DNA from: Glycomyces xiaoerkulensis
GTDB taxonomy: Bacteria > Actinomycetota > Actinomycetes > Mycobacteriales > Micromonosporaceae
Length of the DNA stretch: 64,000 nt
Direction of reading: 5' to 3'
Assembly: GCF_002798405.1 (NCBI RefSeq)
Contig: NZ_PGGV01000003.1
Span: forward strand, 124,001-188,000
The notes beneath the pieces were generated by a model. That model was not told the DNA's origin. It did no database searches and saw only the letters and a program-made list of their open reading frames with translations. Both the position numbers and the translations under genes were made by a program. This document shows, one piece after another, positions 25,264 through 34,000 of this stretch. Positions within the stretch are counted from its first letter, which is position 1. Every line of letters begins with the position of its first letter.

Positions 25264-26361
25264 ATGGCTCCAGTCACTATCAACCGGCCGACGATCTACC
25301 GGGCCGCCATCATCGGCACCGGCTTCATGGGAAGAGTCCACTCCCACGCCATCACCGCCGCCGGAGGCGAGATCACCGGCATCTCCGGATCCAGCCCCGA
25401 CCGCGCCCGCCAGGCCGCCGACGCGCTGCGAGCCCCGCAGATATTCGACGACGCCGACGAGGCCATCGCCGCCGCCGACGTCGTCCACGTCTGCACCCCC
25501 AACCACCTCCACGCGCCCATCGCGCTGGCCGCCATCGAAGCCGGGAAGCACGTCGTGTGCGAGAAACCCCTCGCCACCGACGCCGACACCGCCCGCGCCA
25601 TGACCGACGCCGCCGAAGCCGCCGGCGTGGTCGCCGCCGTCCCCTTCGTCTACCGGTTCCACCCGATGGTCCGCGAGGCCCGCGCCCGCGTCGCCGCCGG
25701 CGGCGTCGGCCGCCTCACCCTCGCCCACGGCTCCTACCTCCAGGACTGGCTGCTGCACCCCGGCGACGACAACTGGCGCGTCGACGCCGACAAAGGCGGC
25801 GCCCTCCGCGCCTTCGGCGACATCGGCTCCCACTGGTGCGACCTGCTCGAATTCGTCACCGGCGACCGCATCACCGCCGTGTCCGCCCAGCTCGCCACCG
25901 CCAACCGACACCGCGGCGGCCGCCGAGTATCCACCGAGGACATCGTCACCCTCCAGTTCGCCACCCGCGGCGGCATGGTCGGCACCACCGTCATCAGCCA
26001 GGTCTCCGCCGGACGCAAGAACCGGCTCTTGCTCGAAATCTCCGGCACCGAAGCGACCGTCGCGTTCGACCAAGAGCAGCCCGAGACCCTCTGGCTCGGC
26101 GGCCGCGGCTCCAACGCCGTCCTCATGCGCGACCCCGACCACCTCGCCCCCGACGCCGCCCGACTCGCCCACGTCCCCGGCGGCCACCCCCAGGGCTACC
26201 AGGACTGCTTCAACGACTTCGTCGCCGACGTCGGCACCGCCACGACCGGCCCGCCGCCCGACGGCCTCCCCGCCTTCGCCGACGGCCTCCGCGCCGCCCG
26301 CATCGCCGAAGCCGTCGCCGCCTCGGCCGGCGACCGCGACTGGGTGGAGGTGCCCGCATGA
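25264..26361 (+). CDS. Gfo/Idh/MocA-family oxidoreductase
   Basis: 365 residues. The NAD(P) Rossmann motif is AAIIGTGFMGRVHSHAI, the catalytic lysine lies in VVCEKPLATD, and GDIGSHWCDLLEFVTG carries the second-domain Asp/His. The family oxidises or reduces sugars, inositols and their derivatives at a hydroxyl carbon. As first gene of the ABC transporter and epimerase operon, it probably starts catabolism of the imported sugar or polyol by forming a keto sugar (inference). It overlaps the ATPase gene by ATGA and faces the ROK regulator. Confidence 0.92.
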   Translation: MAPVTINRPTIYRAAIIGTGFMGRVHSHAITAAGGEITGISGSSPDRARQAADALRAPQIFDDADEAIAAADVVHVCTPNHLHAPIALAAIEAGKHVVCEKPLATDADTARAMTDAAEAAGVVAAVPFVYRFHPMVREARARVAAGGVGRLTLAHGSYLQDWLLHPGDDNWRVDADKGGALRAFGDIGSHWCDLLEFVTGDRITAVSAQLATANRHRGGRRVSTEDIVTLQFATRGGMVGTTVISQVSAGRKNRLLLEISGTEATVAFDQEQPETLWLGGRGSNAVLMRDPDHLAPDAARLAHVPGGHPQGYQDCFNDFVADVGTATTGPPPDGLPAFADGLRAARIAEAVAASAGDRDWVEVPA

Positions 26362-27845
26362 CCGAGACACCGGTGCTCGCCATGCGCGGCATCGACAAGT
26401 CCTTCCTCGGCGTGCCCGTCCTGCGGTCGGTCGACCTCACCGTCGCGCCCGGCGAAGTCCACGCCCTGGTGGGGGAGAACGGGGCAGGCAAGTCCACGCT
26501 GATGAAGATCCTCGCCGGCGTGCACACCGCCGACGCCGGCACCATCGAACTGGACGGCCGGCCCGCCTCCTTCACCCACCCCCTCCAGGCCCAGCACGCC
26601 GGCGTCTCGACCGTCTTCCAGGAGTTCAACCTCCTGCCCGAACTGTCGGTCGCCGAGAACATCTTCCTCGGCCGCGAACCCCGCCGCCGCGGCTTCATCG
26701 ACCGCCGCGCCATGGCCGCACGCACCGCCGAACTCCTGGCCGACCTCGGCGTCGAGGACCTGGCGGCGAACGCCAAAGCGGGGACCCTGTCGGTGGCCCA
26801 CCAGCAGATCGTCGAGATCGCCAAGGCACTCTCCCAGGGCGCCGACCTGATCTGCATGGACGAACCCACCGCCGCCCTCGCCGACGCCGAGGTCGAGCTG
26901 CTCTACCGGCTCATCGATCGCCTGCGTAACCGGGGCATCGCGGTCCTGTACGTCTCCCACCGGCTCCGCGAGATCTTCGACCTGTGCGACCGCATCACCG
27001 TCCTCAAGGACGGCCGCCGCGTCGACTGCGTCGACTCGGCCGCCATCACCCCCGACGAACTGGTCACCGCCATGGTCGGGCGCCGCATCGAAGCGGTCTT
27101 CCCCGAGCCCCTGCCCGGCACCGAGATCGGCGACGTTCGCCTCGAGATCACCGGCGGCGGCAACGCCTGGTTGGACGGCATCGACCTCCAGGTCCGGGCC
27201 GGGGAGATCGTGGGGCTCGCCGGACTCCAGGGCTCGGGCCGCACCGAGATCGCCGAAGCGGTCTTCGGCATCGCGCCGTTCACCCGCGGCAGCCTCGCGG
27301 TCGACGGACGGCAGCGGCGCATCACCGGCCCCCGCAAAGCGATAGCCTCCGGCCTCGCCCTGGTCACCGAAGACCGCAAGGCACAGGGCCTGGCCATGCA
27401 CCAGTCGGTGCGGGCCAACGCCCGCCTGGTCCTCGACGCCAACCGCCGCGTCCACTCCGGGCGGCGGCTCTCCCGCATCCCCGGCATCCTCTCCGGACTC
27501 GACCTGGTCTCCCGCGGCCTGGAACAGGACGTCCAGTACCTCTCGGGCGGCAACCAGCAGAAGGTCGTCGTCGCCAAATGGCTCGCCACCGAACCGGGCG
27601 TCATCGTCCTCGACGAACCCACCCGCGGCATCGACGTCGGTGCCAAGCACAAGCTCTACTCGGTGATCCGCCGGCTCGCCGCCGAAGGGATCGCGGTCCT
27701 GCTCATCGCCTCCGAACTGATCGAGGTGATCGGCCTGGCCGACCGCATCGCGGTCCTCCACGACGGCCGCATCGCCGGCGAACTCCCCGGCGGCGCCACC
27801 GAGCAGCAGGTCATGGCCCACGCGACCGGACGGAGCCGGGCATGA
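26358..27845 (+). CDS. Sugar ABC transporter ATP-binding protein (double ATPase, RbsA/MglA type)
   Basis: 495 residues with two ATPase domains. The first has Walker A GENGAGKST and Walker B LICMDEPTAAL, with a signature (GTLSVAHQQIVEIAKAL) weaker than the usual LS-x-GQ. The second has a degenerate Walker A (GLQGSGRTE), a full signature LSGGNQQKVVVAKWL and VIVLDEPTRGID, exactly the RbsA pattern. It energises the two permeases encoded next. It overlaps both neighbours by ATGA. The sugar cannot be told from the ATPase. Confidence 0.95.
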   Translation: MTETPVLAMRGIDKSFLGVPVLRSVDLTVAPGEVHALVGENGAGKSTLMKILAGVHTADAGTIELDGRPASFTHPLQAQHAGVSTVFQEFNLLPELSVAENIFLGREPRRRGFIDRRAMAARTAELLADLGVEDLAANAKAGTLSVAHQQIVEIAKALSQGADLICMDEPTAALADAEVELLYRLIDRLRNRGIAVLYVSHRLREIFDLCDRITVLKDGRRVDCVDSAAITPDELVTAMVGRRIEAVFPEPLPGTEIGDVRLEITGGGNAWLDGIDLQVRAGEIVGLAGLQGSGRTEIAEAVFGIAPFTRGSLAVDGRQRRITGPRKAIASGLALVTEDRKAQGLAMHQSVRANARLVLDANRRVHSGRRLSRIPGILSGLDLVSRGLEQDVQYLSGGNQQKVVVAKWLATEPGVIVLDEPTRGIDVGAKHKLYSVIRRLAAEGIAVLLIASELIEVIGLADRIAVLHDGRIAGELPGGATEQQVMAHATGRSRA

Positions 27846-28834
27846 CGAGTGAGCGGCTCAGTACCACCGCCCTGATCTACGTGGCGCTCGCCGGAGTCCT
27901 GGCCGCCGGCGGCGCCGCCGTCGCCGTCGACGGCGGCAACCTGTTCTCGACGGCCAACCTGGTCGACATGCTCACCCGCACCAGCCTCACCGGCTTCCTG
28001 GCGATCGGGATGACGCTGGTGATCCTGTGCCGCTCGCTCGACCTGTCGGTCGGCTACGTCGCCGCGCTCTCCAGCCTGGTCGCGGCCACCACCATGGACG
28101 GCGCGCCGGGGAACGTCCCGCTGGGGATCGCCGCGGTCCTGCTGGTGAGCGGCCTCATCGGCGCCGCCAACGGCGCGATCGTCGCCTTCGGCCGCGTCAA
28201 CCCGTTCATCGCGACCCTCGGGGTCGGGCTGATCATCAAGGGCTACCTCGACACCGAGTACAAGGGACCGGCCGGGGACGTGCCCGCGATCTTCCAGCAG
28301 TTCGGGTACACCCGCATCGCGTTCGTGCCGGTCTCCACGATCGTGATGCTGTGCCTGGCCGCGGCCGGGATCTGGTTCCTGCGCTCGACCCGCACCGGCC
28401 ACCACATGTACGCCGTCGGCGGCAACATCGACGTCGCCCGCATGTCCGGCATCCGAACCCACCGGACCCGCATCACCGCGCACGTCCTGTGCAGCATGTG
28501 CGCCGGGGTCGCCGGGATGCTCCTGGCGGCCCGCTTCGGCACCGGATCGGCCGAGGCCTACACCAACCTGTACGAACTCGACGCCATCGCCGCGACCGTC
28601 CTCGGCGGCACCCTCCTGCTCGGCGGCCGCGGCGGTGTGGCCGGGACCGTCGCCGGGGTGGCGATCCTGGCCGTCCTCGACACCGTCTTCAACGTCATGC
28701 AGATCGACCCGTTCGCCAAGGACGTCCTGCGCGGCACCATCATCATCGCCGCCGTCGCCCTCTACGCCCGCCGCCAGATCGACCGCACCGCCCGCCGGCC
28801 GCGCTTCGCCGCCGCGGGCACCGGGAGGCCCTGA
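27842..28834 (+). CDS. Sugar ABC transporter permease (RbsC-like), first of two
   Basis: 330 residues with eight to ten membrane helices. The conserved RLDLSVG-like segment is CRSLDLSVGYVAALSS, followed by NGAIVAFGRVNPFIATLG and, in the C-terminal half, ARMSGIRTHRTR, the coupling helix touching the ATPase, and ATVLGGTLLLGGRGG. It should pair with the next gene product to form the channel. It overlaps the ATPase gene (ATGA) and the second permease (TGATG). Confidence 0.93.
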   Translation: MTSERLSTTALIYVALAGVLAAGGAAVAVDGGNLFSTANLVDMLTRTSLTGFLAIGMTLVILCRSLDLSVGYVAALSSLVAATTMDGAPGNVPLGIAAVLLVSGLIGAANGAIVAFGRVNPFIATLGVGLIIKGYLDTEYKGPAGDVPAIFQQFGYTRIAFVPVSTIVMLCLAAAGIWFLRSTRTGHHMYAVGGNIDVARMSGIRTHRTRITAHVLCSMCAGVAGMLLAARFGTGSAEAYTNLYELDAIAATVLGGTLLLGGRGGVAGTVAGVAILAVLDTVFNVMQIDPFAKDVLRGTIIIAAVALYARRQIDRTARRPRFAAAGTGRP

Positions 28835-29826
28835 TGCAACGCGCACGCAGCGCCGCGGCCGCCCTCCTGGGCGGTGGCACCGGCACCGTCTTCGCCCTCC
28901 TGGCGGTCATCTTCGCGATCGTGTTCGCCGTCAACCCCGGGTTCTTCCAGGCGGCCTCGCTCATGGCGTTCCTCAAACAGGCCGCGCCGCTGGTGATCCT
29001 GGCCGCCGGGCAGTACTTCGTGATCGTCTCGGGCAACTTCGACCTCTCGGTCGGCGCCCTCGTCGGCGCCCAGGTGGTCATCGCCGCCCGCCTCATCGAC
29101 GGCGAGGAGGCCCGGACCGTCCCGGTCATCGGCGTGATGCTGCTGTTCGGCATCGCCGTGGGACTGGTCAACGGCCTCGTCACCACCGTTCTGAAGGTCC
29201 AGTCGTTCATCACCACCCTCGGGATGCTCCTGGTCCTCTACGGCGCGATCCGCCTGTGGACCGGCGGCGCCCCCACCGGGAGCCTCTCGGAGTCCTTCCG
29301 CGTCCCCGGCCGCATGGGCATCGAGAACGTGCCCCTGCTCGGACAGGTCCCGTGGGCGCTGCTGATCATGATCGCCTGCGGCGCCGCCGCCATCTGGCTG
29401 ATGCGCACCCGCTTCGGCCGGGTCCTCATCGCCACCGGCGACAACGACCTGGCCGCCGAACTCTCCGGCGCCCGCGTCGACACCGTCCGGACCGCCGCGT
29501 TCGTCCTCTCGGGCCTGTCGGCCACGATCGCGGGCATCCTCATCGGCGGCTTCGCCGGAGTCAGCGCCCAAGTCGGGGAGGGAATGGAGTTCACCGTCAT
29601 CACCGCGGTCGTCCTCGGCGGCGTCGTCCTCGGCGGCGGCCAGGGCCTCGTGGTCGCCGCGATGGCCGGGGCGCTCACCATCGAGGCCCTGTTCACCTTG
29701 TTCAACCAGCTCGCGCTGCCCGCGTCGCTCCGACCGAGCGTCCAGGGAGCCATCATCATCGCCGCCGTCGCCTACGCCGCCAGGCGCAGGATGCGGCCGG
29801 CCGGCCAAACCGCCACACCCTCATGA
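28834..29826 (+). CDS. Sugar ABC transporter permease (RbsC-like), second of two
   Basis: 330 residues, also a BPD_transp_2 membrane protein: GNFDLSVGALVGAQVV, TTVLKVQSFITTLGML, the coupling segment LSGARVDTVRT and TAVVLGGVVLGGGQG. Two different permeases in one operon imply a heterodimeric channel, less common than the RbsC homodimer. The start codon shares a base with the previous stop (TGATG), and the lipoprotein gene follows 16 bases later. Confidence 0.93.
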   Translation: MQRARSAAAALLGGGTGTVFALLAVIFAIVFAVNPGFFQAASLMAFLKQAAPLVILAAGQYFVIVSGNFDLSVGALVGAQVVIAARLIDGEEARTVPVIGVMLLFGIAVGLVNGLVTTVLKVQSFITTLGMLLVLYGAIRLWTGGAPTGSLSESFRVPGRMGIENVPLLGQVPWALLIMIACGAAAIWLMRTRFGRVLIATGDNDLAAELSGARVDTVRTAAFVLSGLSATIAGILIGGFAGVSAQVGEGMEFTVITAVVLGGVVLGGGQGLVVAAMAGALTIEALFTLFNQLALPASLRPSVQGAIIIAAVAYAARRRMRPAGQTATPS

Positions 29827-29842
29827 GAAGAAGGTCCGAACC

Positions 29843-31045
29843 ATGAACACCACGCGACTCGCCGTCGCCTCCGCCGCCGCCCTCGGGCTGCTGCTGGCGA
29901 CGGCCTGCACCACCGACGAGATCGACGACCCCGACACCCAGGAGACCGCCGCCGGCGAAGAGGGCGGCGACGACTGGTTCGTCCAGGCCGACTACGAGCG
30001 GCAGCTCGAGCAGCGCGAGATCGAACCCGAAGGCGACCCCGCCGAGCCGTGGCTCCAGGCGATCGACCCCGACTGGGTCGACACCTCCGAGTTCGCCCTC
30101 GAAGGCGGCGACGCCACCGTCTGCTTCTCCAACGCCTCGGTGTCCAACCCGTGGCGCGTCACCGGATGGATCACCATGCAGCAGCAGGTCGAGGTCCTCC
30201 AGGACCAGGGCCTGATCGGGGAGTTCCGCAGCTCCGACGCCGCCGACGACGACGATCAGCAGATCTCCGACATCCAGGCGTTCGTCGACTCCGGCGACTG
30301 CGACGCGATCATCATCTCCCCGTCCACGACCGCGACGCTCACGCCCGCCGTCCAGGCCGCCTGCGACTCCGGCGCGCCGGTGATCGTGTTCGACCGCGGC
30401 GTCAACACCGACTGCGCGGTCACCTTCATCCACCCGATCGGCGGCTACGCCTACGGCGCCGACGGCGCCGAGTTCCTGGTCGACAACCTCGAACCCGGCT
30501 CGACGGTGCTGGCGCTGCGCATCCTGCCCGGCGTCGACGTCCTCGAGCACCGCTGGGCCGCCGCCCAGGAGATCTTCGGCGACTCCGACCTGGAGATCCT
30601 CGGCGACGAGTTCACCGGCGGCGACGCCGCCGAGATCAAGAACATCGTCACCCAGTACCTGCAGCGCGGGGAGGTCGACGGGATCTGGATGGACGCCGGC
30701 GACGGCGCCGTGGCCGGCATCGAGGCGTTCGAGGACGCCGGAAAGCCCTACCCGGTGATGGTCGGCGAGGACGAGCTGTCGTTCATGCGCAAGTGGGACG
30801 AGACCGGCATGACCGCGATCGCGCCGGTCTACTCCAACTTCCAGTGGCGCACCCCGGTCCTGGCCGCGACCATGATCCTCTCCGGCGAGCAGGTGCCCTC
30901 GGAGTGGGTGCTCCCGCAGGAGCCGATCACCGAGGCCGACCTGGACGAATACCTGGAACGCAACGCCGACATGCCCTCGCTGCACTACGCCAAGTTCGGC
31001 GGCGAGGACCTGCCCGGCTTCCCCGACGCCTGGAGAGACCGGTGA
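29843..31045 (+). CDS. Sugar ABC transporter substrate-binding lipoprotein
   Basis: 400 residues. The signal peptide ends in the lipobox LLATACTT, which anchors the protein in the membrane through its Cys. After an acidic linker there is a type I periplasmic-binding fold of the ribose-binding group: VCFSNASVSNPWRVTGW, then DAIIISPSTTATLTPAV and PVIVFDRGVNTDC. RBS AGAAGG precedes ATG 29843. It delivers substrate to the two permeases. The sugar is unknown; the downstream ketose-epimerase-like enzyme and the sugar dehydrogenase suggest a rare sugar or polyol. Confidence 0.93.
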   Translation: MNTTRLAVASAAALGLLLATACTTDEIDDPDTQETAAGEEGGDDWFVQADYERQLEQREIEPEGDPAEPWLQAIDPDWVDTSEFALEGGDATVCFSNASVSNPWRVTGWITMQQQVEVLQDQGLIGEFRSSDAADDDDQQISDIQAFVDSGDCDAIIISPSTTATLTPAVQAACDSGAPVIVFDRGVNTDCAVTFIHPIGGYAYGADGAEFLVDNLEPGSTVLALRILPGVDVLEHRWAAAQEIFGDSDLEILGDEFTGGDAAEIKNIVTQYLQRGEVDGIWMDAGDGAVAGIEAFEDAGKPYPVMVGEDELSFMRKWDETGMTAIAPVYSNFQWRTPVLAATMILSGEQVPSEWVLPQEPITEADLDEYLERNADMPSLHYAKFGGEDLPGFPDAWRDR

Positions 31046-31890
31046 CACGGCAACTGGGCGTCAACACCTGGGTCTGGACTTCGCCGCTCGACGACGAGGC
31101 CCTGGCCCGACTGGCTCCGAAGGTGCGCGACTGGGGGTTCGACGTCATCGAGCTCCCGGTCGAGCGCCTCGGCGATTGGGATCCAGGCCGGGCCGCCGAT
31201 CTGCTCGGCGAGCTCGGCCTGGGAGCCACCGTGGTCCTGGTGATGGGGCCCGGCCGCGAACTGGTCGGCGCCTCCGAATCAGCGACCGTGGCCGACACGC
31301 AGGACTACCTGCGCGGCGTGATCGACGCCGCCGCCGCGGTCGGCTCGGACGTGATCGCCGGACCCGCCTACGCCTCGGTGGGCCGGACCTGGCGCATCGA
31401 CGACCGCGCCGCCGCCTACCGGGAGCTGCGGGAGAACCTCGCGCCTGTCGGCGAGTACGCCGCCGAGCGCGGCGTCACGATCGCGGTCGAGCCGCTCAAC
31501 CGGTACGAGACCAGCGTGATCAACACCGTTGACCAGGCGCTGGAGGCGCTCGACGGCCTGGCCGGGTGCTCGTTGGCGCTGGACGTGTACCACCTGAACA
31601 TCGAGGAGACCGACATCCCGGCCTCGATCGAGCGGGCCACCGGCAGGATCGGCCACGTCCAGGTCTGCGCCAACGACCGCGGCGCCCCCGGCCGCGACCA
31701 CCTCGACTGGCCGGGCATACTGCGCGCCCTGGACCGGGCCGGCTACACCGGCCCCCTGGTGATCGAATCGTTCACCGCCCACAACGCCACCATCGCGACC
31801 GCCGCCTCGATCTGGCGACCGCTGGCGCCCACACAGGACGCCATCGCCACCGGCGGCCTGACCTTCCTGAGGAGCCTCACCGATGCCTAG
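31042..31890 (+). CDS. Sugar epimerase of the D-tagatose/D-psicose 3-epimerase (TIM-barrel) family
   Basis: 282 residues. The four metal ligands of the ketose 3-epimerase family can be placed: Glu in [16 protein letters not shown], Asp in [12 protein letters not shown], His in [14 protein letters not shown], and Glu in LVIESF. The stretch [11 protein letters not shown] is the family's substrate loop. It should epimerise a ketose at C3 or isomerise a related keto sugar. GTG 31042 overlaps the binding-protein stop (GTGA). Together with the Gfo/Idh/MocA enzyme and the next isomerase, it forms the catabolic part of the operon. Confidence 0.87.
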   Translation: MTRQLGVNTWVWTSPLDDEALARLAPKVRDWGFDVIELPVERLGDWDPGRAADLLGELGLGATVVLVMGPGRELVGASESATVADTQDYLRGVIDAAAAVGSDVIAGPAYASVGRTWRIDDRAAAYRELRENLAPVGEYAAERGVTIAVEPLNRYETSVINTVDQALEALDGLAGCSLALDVYHLNIEETDIPASIERATGRIGHVQVCANDRGAPGRDHLDWPGILRALDRAGYTGPLVIESFTAHNATIATAASIWRPLAPTQDAIATGGLTFLRSLTDA

Positions 31891-32884
31891 ACCCATCACG
31901 CTGTTCACCGGCCAGTGGGCGGACATGCCGTTCGAGGAGCTGTGCCGCCGGGCCGCCGAATGGGGCTACGACGGACTCGAGGTCGCCTGCTGGGGCGACC
32001 ACCTCGACGTCCGCCGCGCCGCCGCCGACGACGACTACGCCGCCGAGCGGAAGTCGATCCTCGACCGGCACGGGCTCGGCCTGTGGGCGATCTCGAACCA
32101 CCTGGTCGGCCAGGCCGTCTGCGACGACCCGATCGACCAGCGCCACCGGGCGATCGTGCCCGAGCACGTGTGGGGCGACGGCGACCCCGAGGGCGTGCGG
32201 CGCCGCGCCGCCGAGGAGATGAAAACGACCGCCCGCGCCGCCGCGAAGCTCGGCGTCGACACCGTCGTCGGCTTCACCGGCTCGGCGATCTGGAAGTACG
32301 TGGCGATGTTCCCGCCGGTCCCGCAGTCTGCGATCGAGGCCGGATACGCCGACTTCGCCGAGCGCTGGAACCCGGTCCTCGACGTGTTCGACTCGGCCGG
32401 CGTCCGCTTCGCGCACGAGGTCCACCCGTCCGAGATCGCCTACGACTACTGGTCGACCCACGCCGCGCTGGAGGCGGTCGGCCACCGGGAGGCGTTCGGG
32501 CTCAACTGGGACCCCAGCCACATGATGTGGCAGGGCATCGAACCGTCGGCGTTCCTGTGGGACTTCCGGGACCGGATCTACCACGTCGACTGCAAGGACA
32601 CCCGGCAGCGCTTCGACGGCCGGAACGGCCGCCTGTCCTCCCACCTGCCGTGGGGCGACCCCCGCCGCGGCTGGGACTTCGTCTCCACCGGACACGGCGA
32701 CGTGCCCTGGGAGGACAGCTTCCGGGTGCTGAACGCCATCGGCTACGCCGGTCCGATCTCGATCGAATGGGAGGACGCCGGCATGGACCGCCTCCGCGGC
32801 GCCGCCGAAGCGGTCGGCTACGTCCGGAACCTGAACTTCGACCCGCCCGAGGCGGCCTTCGACGCGGCCTTCGGCTCCGACTAG
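31883..32884 (+). CDS. Sugar phosphate isomerase/epimerase (AP-endonuclease-2-like TIM barrel)
   Basis: 333 residues. The xylose-isomerase-like barrel has metal-site residues in [43 protein letters not shown] and [11 protein letters not shown], the pattern of IolE/YcjR-type isomerases acting on keto sugars. It overlaps the previous gene by eight bases. Its stop TAG (32882-32884) is part of the CTAG target duplicated by the insertion sequence that follows, so the coding region is intact, although the element abuts it. It is the last gene of the sugar operon. Confidence 0.9.
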   Translation: MPRPITLFTGQWADMPFEELCRRAAEWGYDGLEVACWGDHLDVRRAAADDDYAAERKSILDRHGLGLWAISNHLVGQAVCDDPIDQRHRAIVPEHVWGDGDPEGVRRRAAEEMKTTARAAAKLGVDTVVGFTGSAIWKYVAMFPPVPQSAIEAGYADFAERWNPVLDVFDSAGVRFAHEVHPSEIAYDYWSTHAALEAVGHREAFGLNWDPSHMMWQGIEPSAFLWDFRDRIYHVDCKDTRQRFDGRNGRLSSHLPWGDPRRGWDFVSTGHGDVPWEDSFRVLNAIGYAGPISIEWEDAGMDRLRGAAEAVGYVRNLNFDPPEAAFDAAFGSD

Positions 32885-33835
32885 GGCGCGTTTGAGAACC
32901 TAGGGTTTCCAGTCGAGGATCATCGCGACCTGCACGGTGGCCTCGTAGCGAACTGCGTATTTGTCGTAGCGGGTCCCGACGGCCCGGAATCGCTTGAGCC
33001 GGTTGAAGAACCGCTCGACGGTGTTGCGGTCGTTGTAGGCCTCGCGGTCGAACTTCGGGGTCGGCCGCCGGCGCGGCCCTTGGCCTGCCTGTTGCGCCGC
33101 TGGTCCTTCTTCTCGGGGATCACCGCTTGGATGCCGCGTCGGCGCAGGTAGGCGCGGTTCTTTCGGGAGGTGTAGGCCTTGTCGGCCATGACCGTGCGCG
33201 GTCGGGTCCGGGGTCGGCCCGGGCCGGGCCACGCGTATTCGCTCCAGCAACGGGCGGAACTGGGGACTGTCGGCGGCCTGGCCTGCGGTCATGCTCATCG
33301 ACAGGCTGACTTGGGCGTTGTCGGCCGCGGTGTGTAGCTTGGTGGTCCGGCCGCCGCGCGAGGAGCCGATGGCGTGGTCGTCCGGCTCGTCGGCCACGGG
33401 CCGGGCTGCGGCGCCGGCGGCGTGCTGGTGGACGCGGACGATCGTGGAGTCGACACTTACATACCAGGTCAGGCGGCCTGCGGCGTCGAGGAACGTCAGC
33501 ACGGTCTTGAGCAGCATCGGCCAGAGGCCTTCCATCTGCCAGGTGCGGAAGAGCCAGTAGACGGTCTGCCAGGGGCCGAAGGTGGCTTCGGGGACGAATC
33601 GCCAGGGCGATCCGGTGCGGACCCGCCAGGCGATACCGTCGAGCAGCACACGCCGTGACCTGGTGATCGGCCGCCCGGTCCTCGTCTGTGCCGGGATCCA
33701 TTTCCGCAGGTGCTCCCACTGGTCGTGGGTGAGCTTGGCGTGAGCAGGTACCCTTGACACTTGGAGCCTCCAGTGATCGGTTTAGTTGCAGCACAACCAA
33801 ACTAACTGGAGGCTCCCTCAGTTCTCGAATGCGCC
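32885..33835 (-). mobile_element. IS5-family insertion sequence (951 bp) with CTAG target duplication
   Basis: Left end GGCGCGTTTGAGAAC and the complement of the right end GGCGCATTCGAGAAC are imperfect inverted repeats (13 of 15 identical). Both sides carry CTAG (32881-32884 and 33836-33839), matching the YTAR target of IS5 relatives. It encodes one transposase on the minus strand. The left duplication contains the stop codon of the isomerase gene. The right one begins a hairpin that probably terminated the sugar operon before insertion. Confidence 0.9.
32900..33760 (-). pseudogene. IS5-family transposase with two compensating frameshifts
   Basis: The frame is open for 286 residues. The N-terminal part (HTH region, GSPWRFVPEATFGPWQTVYW, first catalytic Asp in VSVDSTIVRVHQH) and the C-terminal part (YNDRNTVERFFNRLKRF with the catalytic Glu) are typical. 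Between about 33230 and 33060 the frame gives an unrelated Pro/Arg-rich string. The authentic sequence MADKAYTSRKNRAYLRRRG, with the second catalytic Asp, lies in the neighbouring frame. One base shift near the GC run 33205-33231 and one in the C run near 33058 explain this. The product as read lacks the middle Asp, so it is probably inactive unless ribosomal frameshifting occurs or these are sequencing errors. Confidence 0.85.
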
Positions 33836-33838
33836 CTA

Positions 33839-33854
33839 GCCGCGAAGTCGCGGC
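33839..33854. terminator. Hairpin displaced from the sugar operon by the insertion sequence
   Basis: GCCGCG-AAGT-CGCGGC is a perfect 6-bp stem beginning at the last base of the right CTAG. Before the insertion it would have lain directly behind the isomerase stop codon. Confidence 0.5.
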
Positions 33855-33862
33855 GCTGAAGG

Positions 33863-33891
33863 TTGACAACCGCCGGCGGTTCCGCCATTCT
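33863..33891 (+). promoter_or_regulatory. Putative promoter with internal palindrome upstream of the DUF4062 operon
   Basis: TTGACA (33863-33868) matches a -35 box. The perfect 14-bp palindrome AACCGCCGGCGGTT (33868-33881) fills the spacer, and a weak -10-like CATTCT follows at 33886. A repressor on the palindrome would block polymerase. About 110 bases of leader follow, with GTTGATCAAC (33919-33928) and a second TGATCAA (33940-33946). The promoter is inferred. Confidence 0.4.
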
Positions 33892-34000
33892 GAGCACTCG
33901 CACGGTCGCATGCTCCATGTTGATCAACGAGTTCGCCCATGATCAATTTTGCGCCACCGTGGGAAACTCCCCTGTCGGCGCTTTCGAGGGAACGCCCGGT

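Noticed and set aside
33190-33240. Programmed ribosomal frameshift in the IS5 transposase
   Set aside because: IS5 relatives can use one frameshift, but here two opposite shifts are needed and no slippery heptamer stands out, so decay or sequence error is more likely.
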